Source: Cohnella sp. CFH 77786 (GTDB lineage: Bacteria; Bacillota; Bacilli; Paenibacillales; Paenibacillaceae). From it: DNA of 64,000 bases. The notes beneath the pieces are model-generated. The model was not told the origin of the DNA, did no database searches, and worked only from the letters and a program-made list of their open reading frames with translations. Where the stretch lies: the NCBI RefSeq assembly GCF_019400745.1, contig NZ_WJIB01000001.1:588283-652282 (forward strand), given 5' to 3'. The position numbers were made by a program, and so were the translations under genes. Of the stretch, positions 9,507 through 18,584 are shown one piece after another (within the stretch, counting starts at the first letter, position 1; each line of letters opens with the position of its first letter).

Positions 9507-10445
9507 TTAGTAAACCTGTTCTTTGTACAAAAAGCCGAACCCGAGCTCGCGCTCCGGATCCTGCAGAAGGCGGATATCTTCAAGCCATGCGGGGTCCATC
9601 GCGTAAGCCGCGGGGTCTGCCGCCATGCGGTCCAGCGCCGCGCGGTAGCTTCGAAGAACGGTTTCGTTATAGGCGTCCGATTTGAGAAGCGGCTCCACGT
9701 ACATGCTGTCCACCCCTGCGGCTACCAGTTCGGGAAGCGCCTCGATCAGGCAAATGTCGTCCGGGCTCATCACATGGGTGCCGGTCTCGTCCTCATAAAC
9801 GGGAAAACGCTCGCCCGGCCTCTCGGTTTCGACCAGATAAAGGCTCCGGTCCGGGCCGCGCCGGACGAGAGACGCCTCGCGCCCCAAATGCTCCATGTAG
9901 CTCTGCAGCAAATTGCGGTGCGAATGGTAAATGTTCGTCATTCCGTGCACCTGCACCTGGATGTCCAGCGCGGTGCCGCGTTTGAAGCTCGCGATTTCCT
10001 CTTCGTTCAGCTCCCGGGCCAGCACGGCGCGCACCGCTCCCCGCCGGCCCCAATAGTCGGCGGCCGCCGAATTCGTCCCGGTCATTTCCGCATTCCAATG
10101 CAAGGGCAAACCCGGCGCATGCTCCCGGACGTTCAGCAGAACGGCCGGGTCCCCGAACGTGACGGCGTCGGCTCTCGCCGCGGCGACTGCCTTCAAGTAA
10201 TCCGGCAGCTCCGGAAGCTCGTCGTTCCGGAACAGCTTATTCATATTGATATAGGCTTTGGCTCCGAGCGCATGCAGGCGCGAGACCGCTTCAGCCAGCT
10301 GACTGGCCGGTATCGTCCCCGGCTGCCGCATGCCGAACCTCGGTTCCCCGATGAGGACGGCGTCGGCGCCGGCGCGGATATAACGCTCCGCCTGTTCGAT
10401 CGATCCGGCCGCGGTCAGCAGCTCGGGCTTTGCTGCGGAAGACAT
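9507..10445 (-). CDS. trhP1: U32 family protein, TrhP1-like (YrrN)
   Basis: The true start is the ATG at 10445 behind GGAGGTG (10452-10458), giving 312 residues; the frame stays open for another 720 bp upstream, but that part is antisense-free filler overlapping mltG. The protein matches its neighbour in fold blocks (ELLTAAGSIEQAERYIRAGAD; DICLIEALPELVAAGVDSMYVE) but lacks the cluster cysteines: the signature position reads VQVHGMTNIYHSHRN. It is probably the non-catalytic or partner subunit of the two-protein tRNA hydroxylation system. The B. subtilis order has the methyltransferase yrrM upstream, and that gene is absent here. Confidence 0.88.
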   Translation of the reverse strand: MSSAAKPELLTAAGSIEQAERYIRAGADAVLIGEPRFGMRQPGTIPASQLAEAVSRLHALGAKAYINMNKLFRNDELPELPDYLKAVAAARADAVTFGDPAVLLNVREHAPGLPLHWNAEMTGTNSAAADYWGRRGAVRAVLARELNEEEIASFKRGTALDIQVQVHGMTNIYHSHRNLLQSYMEHLGREASLVRRGPDRSLYLVETERPGERFPVYEDETGTHVMSPDDICLIEALPELVAAGVDSMYVEPLLKSDAYNETVLRSYRAALDRMAADPAAYAMDPAWLEDIRLLQDPERELGFGFLYKEQVY

Positions 10446-10469
10446 GTGTGGCACCTCCGATAAGTCCGC

Positions 10470-10528
10470 GACCCGGCAACCGCCCGCGATCCTGCGCCTG
10501 CAGGAATGCGGGAAGGTTGTGCCGGGTC
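10470..10528 (-). other. Nested RNA hairpin between mltG and trhP1
   Basis: Read on the minus strand, GACCCGGC pairs with GCCGGGTC, then AACC with GGTT, CCCGC with GCGGG and CCTGC with GCAGG around the loop AGGC. That makes about 22 base pairs in four stacked helices. No T-run follows, and the trhP1 ribosome site begins 12 nt downstream. It is more likely an mRNA stabiliser, processing site or translation control element than a terminator. Confidence 0.6.
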
Positions 10529-10558
10529 GGGGCACGCCTGGCCGGCGCGCTGGTCGAT

Positions 10559-11830
10559 TTACTTTTTGACGTTCCGGTTGCTGAGCTGGATGTTTCTCTG
10601 GTGCTGCTTGTAGGTGACGGCGAACAGATGCCCGTTCGTTCCGTCTTTCTTGGTGACGTAATAATAATAGTCGGTTTTGTCCGGGTACAAGGCGGCCTCG
10701 ATCGATTTCAGGCTCGGGCTCGCGATCGGTCCGGGCGGAAGCCCCGCGTGCAAGTATGTGTTGTAAGGACTGTCCACCTTCAAATCCTCTTGCGTCAGCT
10801 TTTCCTTCTGTTTGCCAAGCAAATATTGAATCGTCGCGTCGATCTGCAGCGGCATTTTCTTGTTCAACCGGTTCTCGATGACGCTGGCCACGATCGGCCG
10901 CTCGTCGTCGATGACGACCTCCCGTTCGACGAGCGAGGCGATCGTCAGCAGCTGATGGAGGGTTAACCCGCGCTCCTGCATCGTCGTCTGCCAATCTTCG
11001 GGCAGCTGGTTGAGTTTCTTGTCGAGCTCCGCCAGCATCCGGTTGATAATGTCGGCCTCGGAGCTGCCCGAACGCATCTCGTACGTTTCGGGAAACAAGT
11101 ACCCTTCCAGCGGAAAGCGCAGCTTCGCGTCCTGCGGGATTTGCGCCGCCCAGACGGATCCGGACCAAACGGCCGGGTTCGCCGCCGCCTGCAGGAACGC
11201 GTCCTTCTTGGCCTGCCCGGCTTGCGCGAGCCGGTCCGCTATCTGTTGGACCGTAAAACCCTCGGGAATCGTGAACCGGAACGTTGCAGCGGCCACGATG
11301 TCGCCGTGGTTCAGCTTATCCACGATCTCTTCCCGCGTCATGCCCGGCGTCAGCTCGTACACGCCCGCCTGGAACCTGGCGCCCTCTCCCTTCAGCTTCA
11401 ACCATCCGCTGAACAGCTTGGCGTCGCGGATCAACCCGCTGGCTTGCAGCACTTCCGCCACTTTCTGGGCGCGCATGCCTTTGTCGATCGTGACCCGGAC
11501 CGGAGTACCCGAAGGTGCCGTCGGACGAAGGCCGTTCCATACGTATAAGAATGCGCCCCCGGCAACCGAGAGAACGAGACCCAAAGCGATCAGAAAAGAC
11601 CACAGCATGACGCGGGGCTTGCGCGCCGGCGCTTCGTCCCCCGGCTCTTCCTCCGGTACTTCCGGCGCTGCCGCATACCGGACGGAGCGGCTGCGCACTC
11701 CCGCGGATGGTTCCTCCTCGAACGTTTCCTCCGCCCTGCCCCCGTCTTCCGCACCCGAATGTTCTTTGAATGGCTCTTTGCCGTATATGGATTTCCATCC
11801 TTCCGGCCTGGATCCGTTTTGTCTGTCCAC
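10559..11830 (-). CDS. mltG: Endolytic peptidoglycan transglycosylase MltG (YceG-like)
   Basis: The 423-residue protein has an unusually long acidic cytosolic N-terminus (residues 1-72), one TM helix (about 75-97), a LysM-like region and the YceG domain. The catalytic block IASLVERE is at 297-304, with Glu302 in the active position. PLQIDATIQY and SPYNTYLHAGLPPGPIASPS follow as expected. MltG cleaves nascent glycan strands at the membrane and sets glycan chain length. It lies downstream of a terminator that ends the ireB operon, so it probably has its own promoter and leads into trhP1-trhP2. Confidence 0.96.
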   Translation of the reverse strand: MDRQNGSRPEGWKSIYGKEPFKEHSGAEDGGRAEETFEEEPSAGVRSRSVRYAAAPEVPEEEPGDEAPARKPRVMLWSFLIALGLVLSVAGGAFLYVWNGLRPTAPSGTPVRVTIDKGMRAQKVAEVLQASGLIRDAKLFSGWLKLKGEGARFQAGVYELTPGMTREEIVDKLNHGDIVAAATFRFTIPEGFTVQQIADRLAQAGQAKKDAFLQAAANPAVWSGSVWAAQIPQDAKLRFPLEGYLFPETYEMRSGSSEADIINRMLAELDKKLNQLPEDWQTTMQERGLTLHQLLTIASLVEREVVIDDERPIVASVIENRLNKKMPLQIDATIQYLLGKQKEKLTQEDLKVDSPYNTYLHAGLPPGPIASPSLKSIEAALYPDKTDYYYYVTKKDGTNGHLFAVTYKQHQRNIQLSNRNVKK

Positions 11831-11869
11831 GTCATTTCCCCCTAGAGCCGGCTCCGGACACGGCCAAAA

Positions 11870-11889
11870 AGAGCGGTTGCCCGCTCTTC
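11870..11889 (-). terminator. Terminator of the ireB-ruvX-DUF1292 operon
   Basis: AAGAGCGG and CCGCTCTT pair around a 4-nt loop, followed by TTTTTGG on the minus strand, 12 nt after the stop codon at 11902. Confidence 0.85.
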
Positions 11890-11901
11890 ATGATACACGA
11901 T

Positions 11902-12213
11902 TCAGGGCCGTTCGTCGCTGCCGAATTGCATGTCGTCGTATGCTTCGGCCGCACGCTCCCACTCTTCGTCGTCCTCCACCGTTTCGAGCTGAAGGCGATC
12001 TTCTCCGTCCTCGCTTACCCGAAAGACCTCGATATCGCCTTCCTTTCGCATGGATTCCGATTGGAGCACCGCGTACCGGCGCCCCCCGATCATAAGCTCG
12101 GCCATGATGCGATAGGCTTCCGGCGCGCCGCCGTCCCCTTCGAGCTCCACGAAATCGCCGAAGGCTTCCTTCAAGGTAGAAGGACCGATCCGTCCGTTTC
12201 CTTCCTGCGTCAA
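11902..12213 (-). CDS. DUF1292 family protein, second copy
   Basis: The 103-residue acidic protein probably starts at TTG 12213, which has GGGAGG 8 nt upstream. The pattern of a short beta-rich core (AYRIMAELMIGGRRYAVLQS, then DIEVFRVSE and RLQLETVEDDEEW) matches DUF1292, the YrzB family. The function is unknown. It directly follows another DUF1292 gene (22 bp away), which suggests an old tandem duplication; the two copies are now clearly diverged. No catalytic motif or membrane segment is seen. Confidence 0.8.
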   Translation of the reverse strand: MTQEGNGRIGPSTLKEAFGDFVELEGDGGAPEAYRIMAELMIGGRRYAVLQSESMRKEGDIEVFRVSEDGEDRLQLETVEDDEEWERAAEAYDDMQFGSDERP

Positions 12214-12235
12214 ACCGGCAACCTCCCGCCTCGGA

Positions 12236-12556
12236 TCAGCTTTTGCCCTGCGCGTCTTCTTCGGCTTCGCCGAATTCGCTCATCAGGGTGTTGAACGTCT
12301 CCTCCACGATATCCCATTCTTCCTGCTCCTCGATCGGGAACAGCTGGATTTCGTCATTCTCTTCCTCATAGCGGAACGCGAACACTTCCTGCTCTTCGTC
12401 GGTGTCCTCTTCCGCCGGGACGACCATCAAATATTTGCGGTCGGTTCCGTCATCCAGTTCAAACCGCATGATGACTTCGAAGGCCTCTTCGTTGCCCTCG
12501 TCATCGGGAATGTAAATGATCTCCGCCTCTTCCTGCGGAATCCGTTCGTCCGCCAT
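12236..12556 (-). CDS. DUF1292 family protein (YrzB-like)
   Basis: The 106-residue, very acidic protein has the typical blocks IIYIPDDEGNEEAFEVIMRF, KYLMVVPAE, EVFAFRYEE and EEEWDIVEETFN-like positions of the YrzB family. The position between ruvX and mltG is the same as in B. subtilis. The function is unknown; the acidic, soluble nature suggests a protein-binding role, but that is only inference. ATG 12556 is preceded by GAGG. It lies 9 bp after ruvX, so the genes are co-transcribed. Confidence 0.88.
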   Translation of the reverse strand: MADERIPQEEAEIIYIPDDEGNEEAFEVIMRFELDDGTDRKYLMVVPAEEDTDEEQEVFAFRYEEENDEIQLFPIEEQEEWDIVEETFNTLMSEFGEAEEDAQGKS

Positions 12557-12565
12557 CTCGATTCC

Positions 12566-12979
12566 TCATTTCCCTCGGGAGTCCAAATAATTTTGCAGCA
12601 GCAGGGCCGCCGCCATTTTGTCCACCACCATCTTGCGTTTGCGGCGGCTGACGTCCGCCTCGAGCAGCGTGCGGGTCGCCGCCACCGTGGTGAGCCGTTC
12701 GTCCCAGAGATGAACGGGCAAAGATAAGTTTTGCCTTAATTCCTCCGCGAATGCCATGCAAATTTCCCCACGGGGACCGACGGTGCCGTTCATGTTCTTC
12801 GGCAGACCGACGACGATCTCTTCCACCCCGTGCTCCTTCACCAGCTCGGCGATGCGTCGGATGTCTTCGCCTTCCCGCTTGCGCTCGATCATTTCGAGTC
12901 CCTGCGCCGTCCAGCCGAAAGCGTCGCTAAGCGCTACCCCGATGCGCTTGTCGCCGTAATCCAAACCCAGAATCCTCAT
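12566..12979 (-). CDS. ruvX: Holliday junction resolvase-like protein RuvX (YqgF/YrrK)
   Basis: The 137-residue protein matches the RNase H-like YqgF family. The first strand [19 protein letters not shown] carries the first acidic residue, [15 protein letters not shown] follows, and [10 protein letters not shown] contains the second acidic site, with a C-terminal D in [15 protein letters not shown]. Members act in pre-16S rRNA 5' end maturation and may resolve junctions. It lies between ireB (4 bp upstream) and DUF1292, the standard Bacillales order. Confidence 0.96.
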   Translation of the reverse strand: MRILGLDYGDKRIGVALSDAFGWTAQGLEMIERKREGEDIRRIAELVKEHGVEEIVVGLPKNMNGTVGPRGEICMAFAEELRQNLSLPVHLWDERLTTVAATRTLLEADVSRRKRKMVVDKMAAALLLQNYLDSRGK

Positions 12980-12983
12980 TCCG

Positions 12984-13259
12984 TTACCGCTGCCGCTGAA
13001 GATAAAAGCGAACGAGTTCCTCGATGAGTTCGTCGCGTTCTTTTTTCCGGATCAGGCTTCTCGCGTTGTTATGTCGGGGAATGTAGGCCGGATCCCCCGA
13101 CAGCAGGTAGCCGACGATCTGGTTGATGGGGTGGTAATCTTTCTCCACGAGCGCGTCGTGCACCTGGAGCAGAATGTCCCGTGAGGACAACTCCTGCGGA
13201 TCCGCCACGACATCGAACTGAACCGTCTTGTCCATTTGGTTTTTGTCCGCCATGCTCAT
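12984..13259 (-). CDS. IreB family regulatory phosphoprotein (YrzL)
   Basis: The small protein (91 residues from ATG 13259) matches the DUF965/IreB family: [10 protein letters not shown] near the N-terminus, then [20 protein letters not shown] and [20 protein letters not shown]. In Enterococcus, IreB is phosphorylated by the PASTA kinase IreK at N-terminal threonines and tunes envelope stress and cephalosporin resistance; a Thr is present in MDKTV. Starts at GTG 13268, ATG 13259 and ATG 13253 are all possible; 13259 has GAGGTG at a good distance. Confidence 0.92.
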   Translation of the reverse strand: MSMADKNQMDKTVQFDVVADPQELSSRDILLQVHDALVEKDYHPINQIVGYLLSGDPAYIPRHNNARSLIRKKERDELIEELVRFYLQRQR

Positions 13260-13440
13260 CTCCGGCACCTCGCTTTCGAAAATCCTGCCAATGTGACTGA
13301 TTCCATCATAACATATTCAAACGCGGACAGGAAATTCGTGCCTGGCGGGAACTTTTGCCGAACGGCCGGAAGTTGCGTCGAAACCGGAAGCCTTGCGTCG
13401 ATTATTCCGTCTTACGGAGCGCAATGCCCCGGATCGATTT

Positions 13441-13469
13441 CTCGCAAGACGGATTATCCGCCTTGCGAG
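13441..13469 (-). other. Stem-loop between alaS and ireB
   Basis: CTCGCAAG pairs with CTTGCGAG, and CGGA with TCCG, around a 3-nt loop with one mismatch. It lies 22 nt past the alaS stop but has no T-run on the minus strand, so it is a weak terminator at best or a processing hairpin. Confidence 0.5.
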
Positions 13470-13491
13470 AGCGGCGTTCCCAGCTTAGCCG

Positions 13492-16131
13492 TCAGGAGAG
13501 CTGCGCGAGCACGATCCGCTCGGCGGCTTCCAGCGCTTCGCCGAGCTTCGAAGGATCCTTGCCCCCGGCTTGCGCGAGCTCCGGCTTGCCGCCCCCGCCG
13601 CCGCCGCAAATCGCGGCGAGCTCCTTGACAAGCTTGCCCGCGTGCAGCCCGCGTCCGGTCAAATCCGGCGTCACCGCGGCCACCAGGTTCACCTTGTCTC
13701 CGTCCACGGCCCCGAGCGCCAGCACGGCCGATCCGAGCTTGGCCTTCAGCTCGTCCGCGACGCCCCGCAAGGCGTCCATGCCGCCCGCGTTCACGCGCGC
13801 CGCAAGCAAGGTGACGCCGTCTACCGTTATCGCGCGGCTGACCAGTTCGGCGGCTTCCAGCCGGCCGAGCTTGCTTTGCAGCGACTCCACTTCGCGCTGC
13901 AGCAGGCGGACGTCCGCCTGCACCGCCTCCACCCGCTTCGGCACGTCGGCCGCCGCGCTCTTAAGCAGCGCTGCCGCCTGCTTCAGCGTGCCGAACTGTT
14001 CATCCAGATAAACGTAAGCATGGCGCCCGGTCAGCGCTTCGATCCGGCGCACGCCGGAGCCGATTCCGCTTTCGCTCACCAGCTTGAACAAGCCGATCTG
14101 CGCCGTGTTCCGCACGTGGCAGCCGCCGCACAGCTCCAGCGAGTAATCGCCGACGCGCACGACGCGCACGATGTCCCCGTATTTCTCGCCGAATAGGGCC
14201 ATCGCCCCCATCGCCTTCGCTTCCGCAATCGGGCGCAGGCTGATATCCACGTCCGTGCCGAGCCAAATCTGCTCGTTCACGCGGCGTTCGACGTCCGCCA
14301 ATTCTTCCGGCGTAATCGCGCCGAAATGGCTGAAGTCGAACCGCAGCCGCTCCGGCTCCACAAGCGATCCCGCTTGATTCACGTGCTCGCCGAGCACTTC
14401 CTTGAGCGCCTTGTGCAGCAAATGGGTGGCGGTATGATTGCGGACGATGTCGGCTCGCTCCGCCTGATCGACCGACGCCGTCACCGTATCTCCCTTCCGG
14501 AGCGATCCCCCCGTAACGACCACCTGATGGACGTGCTGGCCGTGAGGCGCTTTGCTCATCCCGACGACGGTCGCGGTGACCCCGCTGCCCGTCAAGATGC
14601 CGCGGTCGCTCACCTGGCCGCCGCTCTCGGCGTAGAAAGGCGTCCGGTCGAGCACGACCAGAACCGTTTCGTCGTCCCCTGCCGCGTCCACGAACCGGTC
14701 GTCGGCCACGATCGCCAGAACCTTCGCCTCCGCCGTCAACGTTTCGTAGCCTACGAACTGGCTGGCTTCCGCGTAGTCCGCCAGCGCGCCCCCCTGCACT
14801 TTCATGCTTTCGGTCTCCTGGCGGGCGGAACGCGCGCGAACCCGTTGCTCCTCCATGGAGGCGTCGAAGCCTTCCCGGTCGACCGTCATCCCTTGCTCCG
14901 CCGCGTAGTCTTCCGTCAGATCGAACGGGAAGCCGTACGTGTCGTACAGCTTGAACGCGTCCGGCCCCGAAATCGCCGATTCCCCGGCCGCCTTTGCTTT
15001 CTGGCACAATTCCGACAGGATCGCGAGCCCTTCGCTCAGCGTTTCATGGAACCGTTCTTCTTCGGTGCGGATCACTTTTTCGATGAACTCGCGTTTCTCG
15101 ACGACTTCCGGATAGAAATCGCCCATGATCTCCCCGACGGTGGAGACGAGTTCCCACAGGAACGGCCGGTCGATGCCGATCACTTTGCCGTAGCGAACGG
15201 CGCGGCGCAGCAAGCGGCGGATGACGTAGCCCCGTCCTTCGTTTGACGGCAGGACGCCGTCGCCGACGGAGAACGTCACGGTGCGGATGTGGTCCGCGAT
15301 GACTTTGAGCGCAATGTCGGTTTCTTCGTTCGTTTTGTACTTCACGCCGGCGATGGCGGCCGTCTTCTGGATGATCGGCTGGAACAGGTCCGTGTCGAAG
15401 TTGGAATCGACATCCTGCAGAATGGACGCGAAACGCTCGAGCCCGGCTCCGGTATCGATGTTCTTGTTCGGAAGCGGCGTGTAGCTGCCGTCCTTATTGT
15501 GGTTGTACTGCGAGAACACGTTGTTCCAGACTTCCAGGAATCGCTCGTTCTCGCCGCCCGGCCAGCATTCCGGATCGTTCAGGTCGCCGTATTTGTCGCC
15601 GCGGTCGTAGAAAATTTCGGTGCAAGGTCCGCACGGGCCTTCGCCGATATCCCAGAAATTGTCGTCCTCCAGCCGGTAAATCCGCTCGGCCGGAAGGCCG
15701 ATCTTCTCGTTCCACAGCCGGTAGGCTTCCTCATCGTCCTTGTGCACCGTAACCGAGATCCGGTCCGGCTCGAAGCCGATCCACTGCGGGCTGGTCAGGA
15801 ACTCCCAAGCCCAGGTGATCGCCTCCTCCTTGAAATAGTCGCCGATGCTGAAGTTGCCGAGCATTTCGAAAAAGGTATGGTGGCGGCGGGTCTTGCCCAC
15901 GTTCTCGATGTCGTTCGTGCGGATGCATTTCTGCGAGTTGGCGATCCGCGGGTTCTCCGGCTTCACCCGGCCGTCGAAATACGGCTTCAGCGGCGCCATG
16001 CCGGCGTTGATCCAAAGCAGCGACGGGTCATTGTGCGGAACGAGCGAGGCGCTCGGTTCGATATGGTGGCCCTTGCCGGCGAAAAACTCCAGCCATTTGG
16101 CCCTTATTTCTGCGGCTTTCATCGGTTTCAT
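13492..16131 (-). CDS. alaS: Alanyl-tRNA synthetase
   Basis: The 879-residue enzyme charges tRNA-Ala with alanine. The start is ATG 16131, with GGAGGA 9 nt upstream; an upstream ATG at 16167 lies before the ribosome site. The class II catalytic core is seen in [18 protein letters not shown] and the downstream aminoacylation blocks. The editing domain shows [16 protein letters not shown] and [13 protein letters not shown] (zinc and deacylation residues). The C-Ala domain ends with [20 protein letters not shown]. The length matches the family. Expression is controlled by a T-box leader upstream. Confidence 0.98.
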   Translation of the reverse strand: MKPMKAAEIRAKWLEFFAGKGHHIEPSASLVPHNDPSLLWINAGMAPLKPYFDGRVKPENPRIANSQKCIRTNDIENVGKTRRHHTFFEMLGNFSIGDYFKEEAITWAWEFLTSPQWIGFEPDRISVTVHKDDEEAYRLWNEKIGLPAERIYRLEDDNFWDIGEGPCGPCTEIFYDRGDKYGDLNDPECWPGGENERFLEVWNNVFSQYNHNKDGSYTPLPNKNIDTGAGLERFASILQDVDSNFDTDLFQPIIQKTAAIAGVKYKTNEETDIALKVIADHIRTVTFSVGDGVLPSNEGRGYVIRRLLRRAVRYGKVIGIDRPFLWELVSTVGEIMGDFYPEVVEKREFIEKVIRTEEERFHETLSEGLAILSELCQKAKAAGESAISGPDAFKLYDTYGFPFDLTEDYAAEQGMTVDREGFDASMEEQRVRARSARQETESMKVQGGALADYAEASQFVGYETLTAEAKVLAIVADDRFVDAAGDDETVLVVLDRTPFYAESGGQVSDRGILTGSGVTATVVGMSKAPHGQHVHQVVVTGGSLRKGDTVTASVDQAERADIVRNHTATHLLHKALKEVLGEHVNQAGSLVEPERLRFDFSHFGAITPEELADVERRVNEQIWLGTDVDISLRPIAEAKAMGAMALFGEKYGDIVRVVRVGDYSLELCGGCHVRNTAQIGLFKLVSESGIGSGVRRIEALTGRHAYVYLDEQFGTLKQAAALLKSAAADVPKRVEAVQADVRLLQREVESLQSKLGRLEAAELVSRAITVDGVTLLAARVNAGGMDALRGVADELKAKLGSAVLALGAVDGDKVNLVAAVTPDLTGRGLHAGKLVKELAAICGGGGGGKPELAQAGGKDPSKLGEALEAAERIVLAQLS

Positions 16132-16202
16132 CTTGAAATTTCCTCCTTGTAATTGGGGCTTCTCCAAAAGGAATCGGAATTCGCTTCATAGCGACGCTTC
16201 AC

Positions 16203-16502
16203 TTTTGGGGGAAAAAAATAAAACGCCCCTGACATGTCAGGGACGAATGACTTCGCGGTACCACCCTGGTTATCGCGGCTTGGCCTAAAACGTGCAGGAA
16301 CCATGCGCAATCTCCTTCAGGGGCTGTAACGGACCCGACCGGCGGCTTTCAAGGCCGCGCTCCGAAACCGGCTTCCCCCGTCCTTCGCGCGAAGGTTCTT
16401 CCACCCGCGCCGCCCGATCCGGACGGACACGGAACCTTCTCTCTGTTTCGCGGTCTACGGCGTACTCATGTTTCGTCAACGCTTTCGCGGGATTGCAATT
16501 CA
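16203..16502 (-). promoter_or_regulatory. T-box riboswitch leader of alaS, specifier GCC
   Basis: On the minus strand the canonical T-box AGGGTGGTACCGCG lies at 16267-16254. A terminator hairpin (CCCTGACATGTCAGGG, 16242-16227) then runs into TTTTATTTTTTT. Upstream, CGAAAC pairs with GTTTCG to enclose a specifier loop with AGTA on one side and GAAGCC on the other; the triplet GCC (16372-16370) is an alanine codon. An AGAGAGA bulge and the AAGGTTC/GAACCTT stem are also present. Uncharged tRNA-Ala should stabilise the antiterminator and allow alaS transcription. Confidence 0.95.
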
Positions 16503-16508
16503 AACATG

Positions 16509-16538
16509 ATTATATCGATCCGCTTTCCCCGCTGTCAA
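16509..16538 (-). promoter_or_regulatory. Sigma-A promoter of the alaS leader
   Basis: On the minus strand a perfect -35 TTGACA (16538-16533) and a perfect -10 TATAAT (16514-16509) are separated by 18 bp. The -35 box overlaps the stop codon of the upstream permease gene (ends at 16535). Transcription should start near 16502. Confidence 0.9.
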
Positions 16539-17605
16539 ACGGTTTTTCGCCTGATGTAGTACGAAAAGACATGCTGGGCGATCACCTTCAGCGCCGCGTA
16601 AACCGGCACGGCGAGGATCATCCCGACGACCCCCGCGAGCTCCCCTCCGACGAGAAGCACGAAAATGAGGGTAAGCGGATGGACATGCATCGAACGGCCG
16701 ACGACCTGCGGACTGATCACGTTGCTCTCCAGGTTCTGGCAAACCGTGTTGACGATGACGACGAACAGCACCATTTTCCAGGAAATCGTCGATGCCACGA
16801 TGAGGGCGGGCAATGCCCCGAGAAAAGGGCCCAAGTACGGGATGATGTCGAACAGCGACACGAAACCCGCCATCAGGAGCGGATAAGGCAAGCCGATGAT
16901 CAGGTACCCGATATACGCGAGGACGCCGATGCAGAGGGAGACGATGAATTGGCCGCGGATGTAGCTCCCCAGCGCTTCGTCTATGTCTTTGAGCAGCCGC
17001 ACCGTCATCTTGCGCCTTGCCCGGGGGACGTACTGCAGCGCCGCTTTTTCGAAGAGATCCATGTCTTTCATCATGTAGAAAGCGAGAAAGGGCACGATCA
17101 TGACCATGAACAACGCGTTCACGATCGCCCCCAGGTTGTTCAGGAAATCCGTCACGGCCTTCGTGAGCTGCCTCTCGAACTGCGCGACCGCGCGGTTGAT
17201 CCCTTCCCGGATACTGTTCGGCATGACCATGTGGTGGTTAAAATGGTCGGCCAGCGTTTGCGCCCGCATCGTCAGCTCCGGAACGTGTTCGTTCAGCTCT
17301 TCGACCTGCTCGAGGAACATCGGGATCACGTTCATGAGGATGACGGCGCAGCAGGCGATGAAAACGGCGTAAATCAGCAGCACCGCCGCAGTCCGCGGCA
17401 CTTTCCTGTCGTGCAGCAAATTGACCACCGGATTCAGCACGTACGATATGATCAGGGCGATTAGGAAGGGCGTGAGCACCGCTTTGAAAAATCCGTACAC
17501 GGACCATAGCATCGGCCTTACGAGGACGAGCAGGTATAAAGCCGTCAGGCCGAGGATGACGTACACGAGAGCGGCGAACACGCGACTCTGGGCAAACCGG
17601 TTCAT
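16535..17605 (-). CDS. AI-2E family transporter (YrrI)
   Basis: The 356-residue polytopic membrane protein has a first hydrophobic pair (about residues 10-60) and a third helix (about 70-90). A soluble segment (about 95-150) follows, then a cluster of helices with the family blocks IVPFLAFYMMKD, GLPYPLLMAGFVSLFDIIPYLGPFLGA and FVLLVGGELAGVVG. It is upstream of alaS as yrrI is in B. subtilis. The substrate is unknown. It shares its family with the gene at 2751 but is clearly diverged from it. ATG 17605 follows GGTGGAG. Confidence 0.92.
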   Translation of the reverse strand: MNRFAQSRVFAALVYVILGLTALYLLVLVRPMLWSVYGFFKAVLTPFLIALIISYVLNPVVNLLHDRKVPRTAAVLLIYAVFIACCAVILMNVIPMFLEQVEELNEHVPELTMRAQTLADHFNHHMVMPNSIREGINRAVAQFERQLTKAVTDFLNNLGAIVNALFMVMIVPFLAFYMMKDMDLFEKAALQYVPRARRKMTVRLLKDIDEALGSYIRGQFIVSLCIGVLAYIGYLIIGLPYPLLMAGFVSLFDIIPYLGPFLGALPALIVASTISWKMVLFVVIVNTVCQNLESNVISPQVVGRSMHVHPLTLIFVLLVGGELAGVVGMILAVPVYAALKVIAQHVFSYYIRRKTV

Positions 17606-17745
17606 GACTCCACCCCCGGGACAGGCGCTCTCTCCCAGTATATGTACATGCTCCCTTCCTTAAACCTGACTAAACATGCCCCTGGGCCGTGTTCCCTATT
17701 TTGGGGTGACAACCGGCCTCCGGTTGCCCGCAATAAACAAAAACA

Positions 17746-17774
17746 GCCCGGCTTCCCACTTGGAGAAACCGGGC
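17746..17774 (-). terminator. Terminator after the zinc-ribbon gene
   Basis: GCCCGGTTTCTCC and the imperfect complement GGGAAGCCGGGC form a stem followed on the minus strand by TGTTTTTG, 31 nt after the stop at 17805. Confidence 0.8.
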
Positions 17775-17804
17775 ATTCTTTCGTCCCAAACGCAGCGCGT
17801 CCGC

Positions 17805-18011
17805 TTACATTCCGTTCGCTTGCATGGGAGCCGGAACCGTTTCGTTGAAAAACAGATCGTCCAGCGAACTGAGCGTACCGTCCTCTTCGACCTGGTAAAC
17901 CGACATTTTTTCCCCGTTGACCGTCAATTCGATAAAGCAGCTCCAGCAATAATATTGATGGGAACCGATTTTCCCGATATCCTTGGAATTGCAGTTCGGG
18001 CATCTCATCAT
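17805..18011 (-). CDS. Small zinc-ribbon protein of unknown function
   Basis: The 68-residue protein begins MMRCPNCNSKDIGKIGSHQY and continues with CWSCFIEL, giving two CxxC pairs 20 residues apart, a likely structural zinc site. The rest is a short beta strand (KMSVYQVEEDGTLSSLDDLF). No enzyme motif is visible. It is 6 bp downstream of the PRC-barrel gene and ends in a terminator, so it is the last gene of that unit. AGGTGA lies just upstream of the start. I do not recognise a named family. Confidence 0.75.
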   Translation of the reverse strand: MMRCPNCNSKDIGKIGSHQYYCWSCFIELTVNGEKMSVYQVEEDGTLSSLDDLFFNETVPAPMQANGM

Positions 18012-18017
18012 CCGTCA

Positions 18018-18557
18018 TCACCTGTCACTTTCCGCGTTACGCGCATGTTCTCTCGTCAATACCCGCTCATAAGACGCGGGAACCAAGATGGCGTCCTCCC
18101 CTAATGTGATTTGTTCGGGCCCTTCCGGAAGCAGAAGCCTCCGCCGCCCTTCAAGCACATCGGATAGAAAACCGTCCGTCAGTTCGTAACCTATTAAAGG
18201 TGTACCCTCGGACTCTTTAAAATAAACATCGGAAATGCGTCCTAATTCCTGACCGTGTACCGTATAGACCGGCATGTCCTTCAAACGCACGACGCCGCCG
18301 TGGAAAGAACGCAGCATCTGGGATTTGTCCATTTTCACGATCGCTTGGCGGTCCCGGATGATCAGCGCGTCCTCGCCGCAGGCATCGATGTCCCGCCAGC
18401 GGATGCATTTGAAAGTTTTGCGCTGCCAAACCCGCGTGTCGAGCACGATCCCCGCCATGCTCCAAAATTCGTCGAACCATACATCCTTGACTTCTCCCGC
18501 CTTCTTCCCGCTTTGCAGCAGAACCGGCAGACCGAGCAGGGATTGGATCCTCAGCAA
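18018..18557 (-). CDS. PRC-barrel domain protein (YrrD-like)
   Basis: The 179-residue protein contains two copies of the PRC-barrel fold. The first starts with the pattern LLGLPVLLQSGKKAGEVKDV (about residues 7-26), the second with DMPVYTVHGQELGRISDVYF (about 94-113). PRC-barrels are small beta-barrels known from photosynthetic reaction centre H subunits and RimM; the Bacillus YrrD role is unknown. The location between the cysteine desulfurase and yrrI/alaS is conserved with Bacillus. It probably belongs to one transcript with the zinc-ribbon gene. Confidence 0.85.
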   Translation of the reverse strand: MLRIQSLLGLPVLLQSGKKAGEVKDVWFDEFWSMAGIVLDTRVWQRKTFKCIRWRDIDACGEDALIIRDRQAIVKMDKSQMLRSFHGGVVRLKDMPVYTVHGQELGRISDVYFKESEGTPLIGYELTDGFLSDVLEGRRRLLLPEGPEQITLGEDAILVPASYERVLTREHARNAESDR

Positions 18558-18584
18558 GCGGCATCCCCTTCGCGCAGGCGCCTG

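Noticed and set aside
10446..11168. Extension of the trhP1 frame to 553 codons
   Set aside because: The frame runs antiparallel-in-phase through mltG on the same strand; the true start at 10445 has a strong ribosome site and fits the family length.
13441..13469. Stem-loop as a firm alaS terminator
   Set aside because: The stem is good, but no T-run follows on the minus strand, so it is listed only as a hairpin.
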